56,291 nt of DNA from Acidobacteriota bacterium (GTDB taxonomy: Bacteria > Acidobacteriota > Terriglobia > Bryobacterales > Bryobacteraceae). Both the position numbers and the translations under genes were made by a program. The stretch covers positions 1-56,291 of the forward strand of contig JAFLBB010000029.1 in assembly GCA_017304135.1 (NCBI GenBank), in the 5' to 3' direction. Below, piece after piece: positions 18,096 through 26,780 of the stretch. How positions within the stretch are numbered: position 1 is the first letter of the stretch; each line of letters starts with the position of its first letter. The notes under the pieces are model-generated. The model was not told the origin of the DNA. It saw nothing but the letters and a program-made list of their open reading frames with translations, and did no database searches.

Positions 18096-19325
18096 TTACG
18101 CGAGCGGGTAGTGCAGCGTTTCGCGGAGCCAGTCGCCGTTGGCGCGGAGGGCTTCCTTGAGTTGGGCGATCAGGCGGTCGCGTTCGTCGTAGAGGCGGTA
18201 GCCTGCGCGGGGGCGGAGGTAGCCTCGGGCCTTGGGTTCCTCGTTAAACAGAGCTTCTTCTCCGATTTCGGCGGCGCGGGCTTCGTAGCGGGCTCGGTTG
18301 TCGAGGATGGCTTTCACGATAAAGGGCATGAGTGAGGAGTAGTCGGCCTGCATGCTTTCGGTGGCTTCCATGTAGGTGTCCTTATCGACCTTGCCCCAGG
18401 TAACGGCTTCGGCGGGGAAGCAGGAGCTGAGCGAGCCGTCGGTGACGGGTGAGGAGACGATCTGAATGTCGAAGTTGTAGCCGCGGACGTTGGGGAGGCC
18501 GAGGATTTGGCCGAGGGCGGGTTCGGGCTGGAGGTTGAAGTTCTTGGGGACGCCGCCGCCGAGGATGAGCGTGGCGAGGGCGCGGGCGGGGCTTTCGAAA
18601 AGTCCCCAGTGGTGATAGGCGCAGGACTCGAAGACTTCGAGGTGGAGGTCGAGGTCGAAGTTGTACGAGGGGAGGAGGCCGGCTTCGCGCATGGCCCAGA
18701 GCTTCATGGAGTTGAGGAAGACGCTGCCGTCGCCGGGTGCGCCGACGAAGACGGGGATGGCAAGGCGGTGGCAGGTGGAGAGGAGGCCGGGTTCGACGCC
18801 GGTGCGGGCTTCCTGGGCGGCGTAGCGTGCGCCGAGGAGGTGGCGGAATTCGGGACCAGACATCTTGCGCTGGAATTCGGGGAGTTGGAGGAGGGCGGAG
18901 AGGAAGCGGTCCTGATCGAGGAGGACGTCTTCGTCGAAGGCCATGTCGGTGACGCGGATGGTGTGTTCATCGCGGAGGGCGGCGTCGTCGCCGAAGATGG
19001 GGACTTCGTGGACGGGGTTGCGGCGTCCGGTGAGGGAGCGGTGGCCGTCGTGGTAGCAGACGGCGTCGGTGGTGGAGAGGTAGGCGACGTAGCCGGATTC
19101 CAGCAGGGGGATGAGCCAGGTTTGGTGCTGGCCGCTGACGGTGACGGGTCCGGCAATGGCAAGGGTGAGGGGGCAGCCGTGGCCGATGGCGGTGTCGAGG
19201 ATGGTGTAGATGCGGCGGAGGAAGGCGCCGCCGAAAGCGGGCAGGCAGTGGCGGAAGAGTTCGTCGAGGGAGGCGATTTGATCGACACGGCGGGTGAGGA
19301 CGGTGCGGCGGGAGTCGGTGTGCAT
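18096..19325 (-). CDS. Bacterial deoxyhypusine synthase homologue (homospermidine-synthase-like)
   Basis: 409 residues. The family transfers the aminobutyl group of spermidine, using NAD and a lysine imine. Bacteria lack eIF5A, and bacterial homologues are associated with homospermidine or related polyamine synthesis. Seen here: AIAGPVTVSG, SGYVAYLSTTDA, YHHWGLFESPARA, LGGGVPKNF (about residue 244) and EAVTWGKVD, whose Lys aligns with the catalytic Lys of eukaryotic enzymes. The eukaryotic histidine pair in GGGxxKHH is replaced by Asn-Phe, which argues against eIF5A as partner. No polyamine genes lie adjacent. Family sure; exact reaction inferred. Confidence 0.85.
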   Translation of the reverse strand: MHTDSRRTVLTRRVDQIASLDELFRHCLPAFGGAFLRRIYTILDTAIGHGCPLTLAIAGPVTVSGQHQTWLIPLLESGYVAYLSTTDAVCYHDGHRSLTGRRNPVHEVPIFGDDAALRDEHTIRVTDMAFDEDVLLDQDRFLSALLQLPEFQRKMSGPEFRHLLGARYAAQEARTGVEPGLLSTCHRLAIPVFVGAPGDGSVFLNSMKLWAMREAGLLPSYNFDLDLHLEVFESCAYHHWGLFESPARALATLILGGGVPKNFNLQPEPALGQILGLPNVRGYNFDIQIVSSPVTDGSLSSCFPAEAVTWGKVDKDTYMEATESMQADYSSLMPFIVKAILDNRARYEARAAEIGEEALFNEEPKARGYLRPRAGYRLYDERDRLIAQLKEALRANGDWLRETLHYPLA

Positions 19326-19450
19326 GGGCTAAAGATTCAGGGTAGCAAGGAGAGTGGGGGGCAGCGGCCCCGGCGCGCGGGGACGCGGCGGGGCGCCCCT
19401 CAGGTGTTTCGCCGAGTGAAGCGGAGCGGGGGTTCCTTTATTGTGGGGAC

Positions 19451-19957
19451 ATGATCCGGCGGCAACTGATTCGGTGGGGTGTGTGTTTGGGGACCAGTTG
19501 GGCTCTGAAGCGGGGCGTGGACTGGTATCGCGGGCGGGATGGGAACATGGCGCTGCGGCTGGCCGAGGCGGGCGAGCGGGCGGGCGATGTGGAGCAGTCG
19601 TATCCGTATGGGGATGGTCCGGTGCCGGTGGGGTTTCCGTCGAGTGTGCCGTTGCTGCCGAACCGGCAGGTGGTGGCGACGCGGGTGTTGCCACGGGAGA
19701 AGAAGACGTATTGGAAGCTGGACTACTGGGCCCATGCGCGGGCGCAGGAGGCGTTGGCGTATCACGAGCGGGGGTTTGAGCAGGCGGGGTGGACGGTGGA
19801 GCCGGCGCGGCGCGAGGGGAAAGAGGGGAACGGCAAGGGCGGGTGGCGGATCTGGGCAAAGAAGGATGCGCTGGAGGCGGAGGTGTATGTGTGGGACCGG
19901 GGTTCGTCAGAGGAGCAGGCGGTGCAGGTGACGGTGGAGGAGCCGCGGGGGAGCTAA
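19451..19957 (+). CDS. Hypothetical protein with an N-terminal hydrophobic segment
   Basis: 168 residues; no family recognised. The N-terminus MIRRQLIRWGVCLGTSWALK could be a weak signal or anchor. The middle holds PVPVGFPSSVPLLPNRQVVA and KTYWKLDYWAHARAQEALAYH, then an Arg/Lys/Gly-rich loop and a beta-like end (DALEAEVYVWDRGSSEEQAV). It would fit a small periplasmic protein whose last domain folds as an alpha/beta sandwich, but that is inference. The start is chosen at ATG 19451 with GGGGAC upstream. The 125 bases before it are very GC-rich, with a GGGGCGCCCC palindrome, and hold no gene. Confidence 0.6.
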   Translation: MIRRQLIRWGVCLGTSWALKRGVDWYRGRDGNMALRLAEAGERAGDVEQSYPYGDGPVPVGFPSSVPLLPNRQVVATRVLPREKKTYWKLDYWAHARAQEALAYHERGFEQAGWTVEPARREGKEGNGKGGWRIWAKKDALEAEVYVWDRGSSEEQAVQVTVEEPRGS

Positions 19958-20006
19958 CCCGGCTCCGCCGGCTTTCCGCGGCCCTGGCGCGTGAGGCGTT
20001 CTGCTG

Positions 20007-20402
20007 CTAGCGGCGTGCGCGGATGAGGAAATAGAGCGCACCGAGGCCGCCGGTGGCGAAGAGGGCGAGGAGGGCGAGGGGGAGGATGGTGATGGCGAGG
20101 CTCCAGCCGGGGCCGGGGGGGAGGAAGCGGGGGAAGATGGCGACGGCGATGAGGGCGAAGAACCAGACGGCGGCGAAGGCGATGGCCTGGTAGCGGAGGC
20201 GGACGCGGCGGAGGATGCGGCGTTCGTCGAGGACGGGTTGCGCGGGAAGCAGCGGGATGGGCCGCGCGGGGGCGGCGAGGGCGGCGGCGAGTTGGGGGTT
20301 GCGCGTGGCCTCGTCGTCGAGCAGGGCGCGGGTGGCTTGTGAGGCTTCGCCGGCGTGGTAAAGGATGACGAGGTCGGTGAGGACGTCGGGGTGCAGGGTC
20401 AT
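20007..20402 (-). CDS. Small membrane protein, possible anti-sigma partner
   Basis: 131 residues with two transmembrane helices (about 71-92 and 101-126) after a cytosolic N-terminal part. The start MTLHPDVLTDLVILYHAGEA followed by a short helix resembles the small N-terminal sigma-binding region of membrane anti-sigma factors, but no ZAS zinc motif (HxxxCxxC) is present. Its start overlaps the stop of the upstream ECF sigma gene by 4 bases, the usual arrangement for sigma/anti-sigma pairs. The role as regulator of that sigma factor is therefore inferred from context. Confidence 0.7.
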   Translation of the reverse strand: MTLHPDVLTDLVILYHAGEASQATRALLDDEATRNPQLAAALAAPARPIPLLPAQPVLDERRILRRVRLRYQAIAFAAVWFFALIAVAIFPRFLPPGPGWSLAITILPLALLALFATGGLGALYFLIRARR

Positions 20403-20851
20403 CGGAAGGGCTCCAGTCGCAGTCTCGCGCGGTGAATGCGGATCTTCACGGTGGCGAGGGTGAGGTTGAGTTGGGCGGCGATTTCATCGTAGGCGAGGCC
20501 GCCTTGGGCGTAGAGGACGAGGGGTTCGCGGAGGTCGGCGGGGAGTGCGGCGAGGGCGTCGAGGGTGCGCTGTAGGTCGAGGAGGGCGTCGCCGTTGGCG
20601 GCGGGGGCGGGGGCGTCGGGGTGGAGGGGTTGCTGGCGCGAGTGGCGGGCGTGGTGTTTGCGGCAGGCGTTGCGGGCGATGGCGAGGAAGTAGCCGCGGG
20701 CGGTGGCGGCGCGGACGGGCTGGTCGGCGACGATGGCGCGGTAGAAGGTTTCGGCGGTGAGCTCTTCGGCGAGGGAAGGGTTGCGGGTCCAGGCGAGGAG
20801 ACAGCGGTAGACGGCGGGGGCGTGCTCGGCGTAGAGGGCGCTCATCGTCAT
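20399..20851 (-). CDS. ECF-type RNA polymerase sigma factor
   Basis: 150 residues. Region 2 is YAEHAPAVYRCLLAWTRN through AEELTAETFYRA and ATARGYFLAIARNACRKHH (about 7-65); region 4 is LPADLREPLVLYAQGGLAYD through the helix-turn-helix EIAAQLNLTLATVKIRIHRA (about 99-143). There is no region 1 or 3, as expected for extracytoplasmic-function sigma factors. It would direct polymerase to a small stress or envelope regulon. It is coupled to the membrane protein downstream. The start may be Met1 or Met3. Which genes it controls cannot be seen. Confidence 0.9.
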   Translation of the reverse strand: MTMSALYAEHAPAVYRCLLAWTRNPSLAEELTAETFYRAIVADQPVRAATARGYFLAIARNACRKHHARHSRQQPLHPDAPAPAANGDALLDLQRTLDALAALPADLREPLVLYAQGGLAYDEIAAQLNLTLATVKIRIHRARLRLEPFR

Positions 20852-20914
20852 CTCACTGACTACTATCCGACAGGCGGAGGATTGTTACGGGGAATTGTGA
20901 GGGAAAGCGGAAAC

Positions 20915-21106
20915 TCAGCCGGGAGGGTCGGGGATGGAGAGGCGGCGGCAGATGCGTTTGGCTAGAAGGTTGGAGATCTCAGTGTGGCGCGGCACGGCTT
21001 CGGCGTGTCCTGTTTGCGGGTTTTCCCAAAGGGAGTGTTCCCTGCCCTCGCGGCGAACCACGCAACCGTGACGGCGGAGGTGGCGCAGCAGAGCGTCGCG
21101 CTTCAT
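20915..21106 (-). CDS. hicA: HicA-type mRNA interferase toxin
   Basis: 63 residues, typical HicA length. HicA folds as a small double-stranded-RNA-binding domain and cleaves mRNAs in a translation-independent way. MKRDALLRHLRRHGC, the catalytic histidine in REGREHSLW, and PRHTEISNLLAKRICRRLSI match the family closely. Its start overlaps the hicB stop by 4 bases, so the antitoxin is made first. The pair lies between the nucleoside transporter and the ECF sigma gene with no visible mobile-element boundaries. Confidence 0.9.
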   Translation of the reverse strand: MKRDALLRHLRRHGCVVRREGREHSLWENPQTGHAEAVPRHTEISNLLAKRICRRLSIPDPPG

Positions 21107-21318
21107 CCGACGACGACGGGTTCCTGTTGGGCATCGGGAGGCAGCGCGCGCAGGGTCTCCTCGCGGCGGTGTTCCAGAATGAGCGAGATGGCTTCACGGA
21201 GGTTGGCGAGGCATTCGTCGCGGGTGGCGCCCTGGCCGTTGGCGCCAGGAACTTCGGCGCAGTAGGCAATGAACCAAGGACCGTCCTGCTCAACGACCGC
21301 GGTGAATTCGTTCCGCAT
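21103..21318 (-). CDS. hicB: HicB-type antitoxin
   Basis: 71 residues, a short HicB with the partial RNase H fold only. The start FTAVVEQDGPWFIAYCAEVP, then GANGQGATRDECLANLREAI, is the standard HicB signature. It binds and blocks HicA. There is no C-terminal helix-turn-helix or ribbon DNA-binding domain, so autorepression by HicB alone is doubtful. It is the first gene of the hicBA pair, 48 bases after the transporter gene on the same strand; separate or read-through transcription are both possible. Confidence 0.88.
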   Translation of the reverse strand: MRNEFTAVVEQDGPWFIAYCAEVPGANGQGATRDECLANLREAISLILEHRREETLRALPPDAQQEPVVVG

Positions 21319-21365
21319 GGCTATATTCTAACGCCGGGTGCTGGGTGGGTAGCAGCGGCGCGGTT

Positions 21366-22589
21366 CTAGAGCAGCATGCCGGCGATGCAGGCGGACATGA
21401 CGTTGGCGAGGGTGCCGGCCATGACGGCGCGGAGGCCGAGGCGGGCGAGGTCGGATTTGCGGGTGGGGGCCAGCGCGCCGATGCCGCCGATCTGAATGGC
21501 GATGGAGCTGAGGTTAGCGAAGCCGCAGAGGGCGTAGGTGGCGATGGTGAAGCTTTTGGGGTCGAGGGTGTCGCGGAGCTTGCCGAGGTCGATGAAGGCG
21601 ACGAATTCGTTGAGGACGAGGCGCGTGCCGAGGAGCTGGCCGATGGCGGAGGCGTCCTTCCAGGAGACGCCCATGAGCCAGGCGGCGGGGGAAAAGATCC
21701 AGCCGAGGAGTTGCTGCAGGGAGTTGGGCATCCAGGACATGCCGGGAATGCCCTGCACGAGCCCGAAGATGCCATTGACGAGGGCGATGAGGGCGAGGAA
21801 GGCGATGAGCATGCCGCCGATGTTGAGGGCGAGGAAGAGGCCGTCGCGGGCTCCGGTGGCGGCGGCGTCGATGACATTGACGCCAGGCTTTTCGACTTCG
21901 ATCTTCACTGCGCCGGCGGTTTCAGGCGTGCCGGTTTCGGGGATCAGCATCTTGGCGAGCACAAGCGTGGCGGGCGCGGTCATGATGACGGCGGTGAGCA
22001 GATGTTCGATGGACACGCCGGCCATGGAGACGTAAGCGGCCATGACGGCCCCGGAGACGTGGGCCATGCCGGAGACCATGATGGTGAACAGTTCACTCTC
22101 GGTGAGCCGGGGGAGGAAGGGCTTGATGGTGAGCGGGGCTTCCGTCTGGCCCATGAAGATGGAGGCGGCGACGTTGGTGGACTCGGCGCCGGAGACGCCC
22201 ATGAAGCGCTGCATGAAGACGGCCATCCAGCGGACGACGATCTGCATGACGCCGAAGTAATAGAGGATGGAAAAGAGCGAGCTGATGAAGATGACGATGG
22301 GCAGGACCTGAAAGGCGAAGACGACGCCGAAGCCGCCATCGCGCGCGCCCATGGGCCCGAAGACGAACTTGGAGCCGACGGCGGCGTATTCGAGCAGGGC
22401 GTTGACGGCGGTGGAGGCGGCCTGGAAAGCGCGGCCGAAGGGGGTGTTGAGGACGAGGAAGGCGAAGGCTAATTGCAGCGCGAGGCCGATGCCGACGGGA
22501 CGCCAGCGGATGGCCTTGCGGTTGGAGGAGAGGACGTAGCAGACGGCCAGGACCGCGGCCAGACCAAGGAGCCCGGTGAATCGGTCCAT
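21366..22589 (-). CDS. nupC: Concentrative nucleoside transporter (NupC/CNT family)
   Basis: 407 residues with about eight to ten membrane segments, typical for CNT proteins, which import nucleosides with protons or sodium. Diagnostic motifs: [20 protein letters not shown] (GQTEAP contacts the nucleoside), the [17 protein letters not shown] stretch, [10 protein letters not shown], and [18 protein letters not shown] near the C-terminus. It lies 12 bases after pyrimidine-nucleoside phosphorylase on the same strand, so uptake and cleavage are cotranscribed. High confidence in family; exact nucleoside range unknown. Confidence 0.94.
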   Translation of the reverse strand: MDRFTGLLGLAAVLAVCYVLSSNRKAIRWRPVGIGLALQLAFAFLVLNTPFGRAFQAASTAVNALLEYAAVGSKFVFGPMGARDGGFGVVFAFQVLPIVIFISSLFSILYYFGVMQIVVRWMAVFMQRFMGVSGAESTNVAASIFMGQTEAPLTIKPFLPRLTESELFTIMVSGMAHVSGAVMAAYVSMAGVSIEHLLTAVIMTAPATLVLAKMLIPETGTPETAGAVKIEVEKPGVNVIDAAATGARDGLFLALNIGGMLIAFLALIALVNGIFGLVQGIPGMSWMPNSLQQLLGWIFSPAAWLMGVSWKDASAIGQLLGTRLVLNEFVAFIDLGKLRDTLDPKSFTIATYALCGFANLSSIAIQIGGIGALAPTRKSDLARLGLRAVMAGTLANVMSACIAGMLL

Positions 22590-22601
22590 AGTGCGCCCGT
22601 G

Positions 22602-23906
22602 TTAGCTGACGACTTCGAGAATGAGCTCGCGGTCTTCCGGGGCTTCCTTGGAGAGGCGGAAGGAATCTTCGATGAGGTCGGCGGCGTCTTCGAGGCGGTC
22701 CTCGGAGGTGTAGTAGATGCGGCAGAGGACGGAGCCGGATTCGACCTTCATGCCGGTTTTGACTTCGAGGATGACGCCGACGGCGGGGTCGATGGAATCT
22801 TCCTTGGTGTCGCGGCCGGCGCCGATGAGGTTGGCGGCGCGGCCGATGAGTTCGGCATCGATGGCGGAGATATATCCGGCGCGGGGGGAAGCGATTTCGC
22901 GGACGCCGGTGGCGTTGGGCAGCAGGTCAAAGCGGTCGAGGACATTGGGGTCGCCGCCCTGGGCCTTGATCACTTCCTTGAACTTGCGGTAGCCGGAGCC
23001 GTCGAGGAGCATTTTCTGGGCGATCTCGCGGGCATCGTCGAGGGTCATGGTGATGCGGCCGAGGAAGATCATGCGCGCGGCGAGTTCAAGCGAGAGGCGG
23101 GTGAGATCGGTGGGGCCGGCGTTCTGGAGAGTCTGCGAAACCTCCATCACCTCGAGCGCGTTGCCGACGGCGAAGCCGAGCGGCTGGTTCATGTCGGTGA
23201 TGAGGGCGACGACGCGCTTATCGGCGCGGCGGCCGATGGAGACCATCATCTGGGCGAGGCGGCGGGCATCGACCTGGCGCTTCATGAAGGCGCCGGTGCC
23301 GACCTTCACATCGAGCACAAGCGAGTCGACGCCTTCGGCGATCTTCTTCGACATGATGCTCGAAGCGACCAGCGGAATCGATTCGACGGTGGCGGTAGCA
23401 TCGCGCAGGGCGTAGAGCTTGGCGTCGGCGGGGGCGACTTCAGGGGTGGCGCCCATAAAAGCCAAGTTGTACATGCGAAGCTGTTCGCGGAACTCGTCGA
23501 CGGTGAGGTTGGTGCGGAAGCCAGGGATGGATTCGAGCTTATCGAGCGTGCCGCCGGTGTGGCCGAGAGCGCGGCCGCTGATCATGGGGACCATGGCTCC
23601 GGCGGCGGCGGCAAGCGGCGCGGCAATCAGGCTGGTCTTGTCGCCCACGCCACCGGTGGAGTGTTTGTCGACCTTCACGCCGGGGACCGAGGAGAGATCG
23701 ATGACCGCACCGGAGGCGAGCATCGTGTTGCAGAGCACAGTGACCTCGTTGTCAGTCATGCCCGAATAGAAGGTGGCCATGAGGAACGCCGACATCTGGT
23801 AGTCAGGGATTTGGTCCTGCGTATACCCATTGATCAGAAACTGAATTTCTTCGGCGGAGAGTTCTTCGCCGTCGCGTTTGCGCTGAATGAGGTCGACAGT
23901 ACGCAT
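22602..23906 (-). CDS. deoA: Thymidine/pyrimidine-nucleoside phosphorylase
   Basis: 434 residues, typical of the class. It splits thymidine (and often uridine) with phosphate into base and (deoxy)ribose-1-phosphate. The family signature SGRALGHTGGTLDKLESIPG and the phosphate loop DKHSTGGVGDKTSL are present; the N-terminal MRTVDLIQRKRDGEEL is standard. The C-terminal SGSVLCRIYYTSEDRL is the usual last domain. It is the first gene of a two-gene operon with nupC. The sequence resembles the broad pyrimidine-nucleoside phosphorylase (Pdp) as much as DeoA, so the symbol is tentative. Confidence 0.93.
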   Translation of the reverse strand: MRTVDLIQRKRDGEELSAEEIQFLINGYTQDQIPDYQMSAFLMATFYSGMTDNEVTVLCNTMLASGAVIDLSSVPGVKVDKHSTGGVGDKTSLIAAPLAAAAGAMVPMISGRALGHTGGTLDKLESIPGFRTNLTVDEFREQLRMYNLAFMGATPEVAPADAKLYALRDATATVESIPLVASSIMSKKIAEGVDSLVLDVKVGTGAFMKRQVDARRLAQMMVSIGRRADKRVVALITDMNQPLGFAVGNALEVMEVSQTLQNAGPTDLTRLSLELAARMIFLGRITMTLDDAREIAQKMLLDGSGYRKFKEVIKAQGGDPNVLDRFDLLPNATGVREIASPRAGYISAIDAELIGRAANLIGAGRDTKEDSIDPAVGVILEVKTGMKVESGSVLCRIYYTSEDRLEDAADLIEDSFRLSKEAPEDRELILEVVS

Positions 23907-24012
23907 GAATTGGTAAGGGTATCACGTTATCTGGTTGAAAGTAAAGGCGAGTAGGGAAGAAAACGGGAGGATGGGCGGGGAGGAGGCGCGGCGGGGGGGA
24001 TTGCGGGAGGGG

Positions 24013-24666
24013 TTAGCGCAGTTTGGCGGGGCGCCATTCGACGATGGAGACGAGGTTGACCATACCGGGGCCAACGATGTTCTGGCGGTATTCGAGGCCG
24101 AGACGGAGGCGCATGCTATTGGGCGCTTGGAGGCCGATGCCGCCGCCGTAGCGGCGCGTGAAGCGGTTGGCAATGGCGCCGCCGGGGCCGGGTACGCGGG
24201 TGAGGAGACCTTCGACCTGCATCCAGGGCTGGAGGGGGGTGCGGGGAAGATCGACCCAGAGGCGTTGGCGGAAGCGGTTGAAGTCGCCGGAGGGAACCGA
24301 GAAGAAGCGTTCGTGGAGGGTGCGCGATTCGAGGACAAAGTTGGGTTTGCGGATGGGGTGGATGAGGGGGCCGGTGAAGAGGCGGTGCCAGGAGTCGCGG
24401 CCGGTTTGGGAGGGGCGGCCCTGGTCGATGAAGTAGTAGCCGGTGACAAGGGCGATTTTGGGGGTGAGTTGGGTGAGGCCGATGGCGCCGGCGCGGGACT
24501 GGAGGTAGCGGGAGAAATCGTGGTCGGAGCGGAAGCGGGAGTGGGCGGTGAGGACGAAGCGTTTGTGAAGAGGGAGGCGGGCGTCGGCGAGGTTGAGGGT
24601 GCCGAAGTCGGCGGCGAAAAGGGACGGGGAGGCGAGAAAGAGGAGTAGGGCGTCCCTGAAGCGCAC
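24013..24666 (-). CDS. DUF2490-family beta-barrel-like protein
   Basis: 217 residues with a short signal peptide (MRFRDALLLFLASPSLFA). The body consists of amphipathic strands ending in aromatic residues: RLPLHKRFVLTAHSRFRSD, ALVTGYYFIDQ, NFVLESRTLHERFF, FNRFRQRLWVDL and MRLRLGLEYRQN. This is the DUF2490 pattern, predicted to form an outer-membrane barrel of unknown role. The C-terminus ends in KLR rather than the aromatic end usual for Bam substrates. It is a lone minus-strand gene; the 110 bases before it show no clear promoter. Confidence 0.8.
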   Translation of the reverse strand: MRFRDALLLFLASPSLFAADFGTLNLADARLPLHKRFVLTAHSRFRSDHDFSRYLQSRAGAIGLTQLTPKIALVTGYYFIDQGRPSQTGRDSWHRLFTGPLIHPIRKPNFVLESRTLHERFFSVPSGDFNRFRQRLWVDLPRTPLQPWMQVEGLLTRVPGPGGAIANRFTRRYGGGIGLQAPNSMRLRLGLEYRQNIVGPGMVNLVSIVEWRPAKLR

Positions 24667-24777
24667 CTTCTCATTGTTACAGAACCATTACAGCTTGGCT
24701 ACTGAACGACGACGGAGAGATGGTGTTTTGTTGAGGCGAAGCGCTGCGGGGGCCGGGGGAGGGCGCGCGGCAGTGGG

Positions 24778-25593
24778 CTATTCGGGGCCGATTTGCGGAA
24801 GGGGGATGCGCGGCTTGCCGTTCCAGACCTCGGCGAAGAGGCTGACGATGCCGTCGTGGATGAGGCCGTTGGAGGCGATGAGGTGGGGGCCGCCGACGGA
24901 GTGAGGTTGGCCTTTCATATCGGAGCAGGCGCCGCCGGCTTCGATCACCATGAGGGTTCCGGCAGCCATATCCCAGGGATTGAGGCCGAACTCCCAGAAG
25001 CCGTCGAGGCGGCCACAAGCGACATAGGCGAGGTCGAGGGCGGCGGCGCCGGCACGACGGATGCCGTGGCTGAACATGGCGGCCTGATGGAAGAAGTGGA
25101 CGTTGACGTTTTCGTGGCGGCGGCGGCTGGGGAAGCCTGTGGCCAGGAGCGATTCCTCGACGCGGGCGGCCTTGGAGACGTGGATGCGGCGGCCGTTGAG
25201 GTAGGCCCCGGCGCCGCGTTCGGCGGTGAACATCTCGTCGCGGAGGGGATCGTAGACAACGCCGGCGATCATCTGGCCGGCCTGCTCGAGGGCGAGCGTG
25301 ACGTTCCACATGGGGAAGCTGTGGGCGAAGTTGGTGGTGCCGTCGAGCGGGTCGACGTACCAGCGGAAGTCGCTCGAAGCGGCATGGGCGCCGGATTCCT
25401 CAGCGAGGATGGCGTGGGTGGGGAAGCGGGAGCGGAGGCGGTCGAGGATGAGCGCTTCGCTGGCGCGGTCGGCGGCGGTGACGAGATCGAACTCGCCTTT
25501 GAGTTCAAAGGCTGGGCGCCGTTCGGCGAACTGGAGCAGGAGGGAACCGGCTTCGCGGGCGATGGAGACGGCGGACTCGAGATAGGAGGCCAT
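24778..25593 (-). CDS. suhB: Inositol monophosphatase family protein
   Basis: 271 residues, family-typical. It hydrolyses inositol-1-phosphate or similar sugar phosphates with magnesium. The metal site is visible as EES (ILAEESGAH, about residue 68), WYVDPLDGTTNFAHSFP (about 83-99) and NPWDMAAGTLMVIEAGG (about 215-231). Its ATG abuts the stop of the Hfq-like gene with no spacer, so the two are coupled. E. coli SuhB also has an RNA-polymerase role, but that cannot be inferred here. Symbol by family resemblance only. Confidence 0.9.
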   Translation of the reverse strand: MASYLESAVSIAREAGSLLLQFAERRPAFELKGEFDLVTAADRASEALILDRLRSRFPTHAILAEESGAHAASSDFRWYVDPLDGTTNFAHSFPMWNVTLALEQAGQMIAGVVYDPLRDEMFTAERGAGAYLNGRRIHVSKAARVEESLLATGFPSRRRHENVNVHFFHQAAMFSHGIRRAGAAALDLAYVACGRLDGFWEFGLNPWDMAAGTLMVIEAGGACSDMKGQPHSVGGPHLIASNGLIHDGIVSLFAEVWNGKPRIPLPQIGPE

Positions 25594-25884
25594 CTATTCT
25601 TCGGCGTCCTCGTCCTGGACGGCCTCGAAGAGGTACATGATGTCGTGTTTGAAGATGAAGAGGTTGGGCTCGCCGGCGCGGGTGAGGCGGATGAAGTTGG
25701 CGTCGTAGTATTCGATGACGCCGGTGAACACTTCGCCTTCAATGAGCTTGACGGTGACGGTGATGCCATCGTCGATGAGGTGCCGGAGGTAGCGGATTTC
25801 TTCGAAGGTTTGTTCGGGAGGACGCGCTTTGGCTTTGGCTGCGGCGTTCTTCGCGGGGGGTTTCGTGATCAAGGAGGGCTCCAC
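25594..25884 (-). CDS. hfq: Hfq-like Sm protein
   Basis: 96 residues. After a lysine- and alanine-rich extension of about 25 residues comes an Sm fold: TFEEIRYLRHLIDDGITVTV, then LIEGEVFTGVIEYYDANFIRL (Sm1) and LFIFKHDIMYLFE (Sm2), where FKH matches the Y-K-H signature of Hfq. Hfq hexamers bind sRNA and U- or A-rich mRNA. The glutamine of the proximal RNA site (E. coli Q8) is not evident. The tail is acidic (DEDAEE), as in many Hfqs. It sits between the VWFA gene and suhB. Hfq assignment is likely, but the protein is divergent. Confidence 0.8.
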   Translation of the reverse strand: MEPSLITKPPAKNAAAKAKARPPEQTFEEIRYLRHLIDDGITVTVKLIEGEVFTGVIEYYDANFIRLTRAGEPNLFIFKHDIMYLFEAVQDEDAEE

Positions 25885-25889
25885 GGGGG

Positions 25890-26780
25890 TTATTCCTCAT
25901 AATAGCCGCCACGGGAGACGGCTCGCAAACCGGAGGGTTTGGGTTTGACCTCGATGGTTCGGAACGACCGAGGCGGCGCGGCGGGTAGGGCCTTTGGGTA
26001 ATAGGCCAGCAGGTACTGCGTGCGGAGGTCGCGGAGGATCTCCGAAAAGGTGTCGTCGAGCTTGGAGATGCCTGGGAAGAAGGCGCGTCCGCCGGTGGAG
26101 CGGGCGAGTTGGATGAGGGCGTTTTCGCCGCCGATGTTGCGGCCGGCGTCGCTGGTGATGGGGATGACGACGATGGGATAGAGAACGGCGTCGGCGCGGT
26201 GGAGCGCGCGGAGGGCGCCGTGGTAATCGGTGGTGCTGGTGGTGTCGCCGCCGTCGCTGATGACGATGATGACGTGGCGGCCGTCGCGGGATTCGAGGCG
26301 CTCGCTGGAGAGCAGCAGGGCGTCGTAGAGGGAGGTTCCGGCGGAGGCGGAGAGGGAGCGCAGGCCGCGCTCAATGCGGCTGGCGTCGCGGGTAAAGTTG
26401 GCGACCTGGGTGACGTCGTGGTTGAAGGAGTAGAGCGAGAGGGAGTCCTGCGGGTTGCCTTCGCGGGTGATGGCGCGGAGGAAGCGTCCGGCGGCTTCGG
26501 TTTCGTACTTGAGGTCCTTGGCGGTGGAGCCGGAGGTGTCCACGAGCAGGGAGATGGAGAGGGGCTGGGAGGTGGTGCGTTCAAAGACGGAGATGGTTTG
26601 CGCGACGCCGGAGTCGCGGACTTCGAAGTCGTCCTGATTGAGGTTGCCAACGAGGGCTCCGGTGGCATCCTTGACGGTGACCAGGAGGCGGACGAGGCGG
26701 ACGTCGGCGCGGAAGATGGGAGTTTGAGCTAGGCCGGCGGCGGCGAGCAGACTTAGCGCGAGAGCAACGAGTCGTCCCAT
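25890..26780 (-). CDS. VWFA-related protein of the acidobacterial family
   Basis: 296 residues from the ATG at 26780, which gives a signal peptide (MGRLVALALSLLAAAGLAQ); the longer frame upstream is antisense-like junk. The first domain (about 20-75) is an Ig-like strand region with FRADVRLVRLLVTVKDATGA. The von Willebrand A domain follows, with the MIDAS residues in SLLVDTSGSTAKD, SAGTSLYDALLLS and IVISDGGDTTS. This matches the VWFA-related domain known from Acidobacteriota. Exported, ligand unknown. It overlaps moaDE by 28 bases. Confidence 0.88.
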   Translation of the reverse strand: MGRLVALALSLLAAAGLAQTPIFRADVRLVRLLVTVKDATGALVGNLNQDDFEVRDSGVAQTISVFERTTSQPLSISLLVDTSGSTAKDLKYETEAAGRFLRAITREGNPQDSLSLYSFNHDVTQVANFTRDASRIERGLRSLSASAGTSLYDALLLSSERLESRDGRHVIIVISDGGDTTSTTDYHGALRALHRADAVLYPIVVIPITSDAGRNIGGENALIQLARSTGGRAFFPGISKLDDTFSEILRDLRTQYLLAYYPKALPAAPPRSFRTIEVKPKPSGLRAVSRGGYYEE

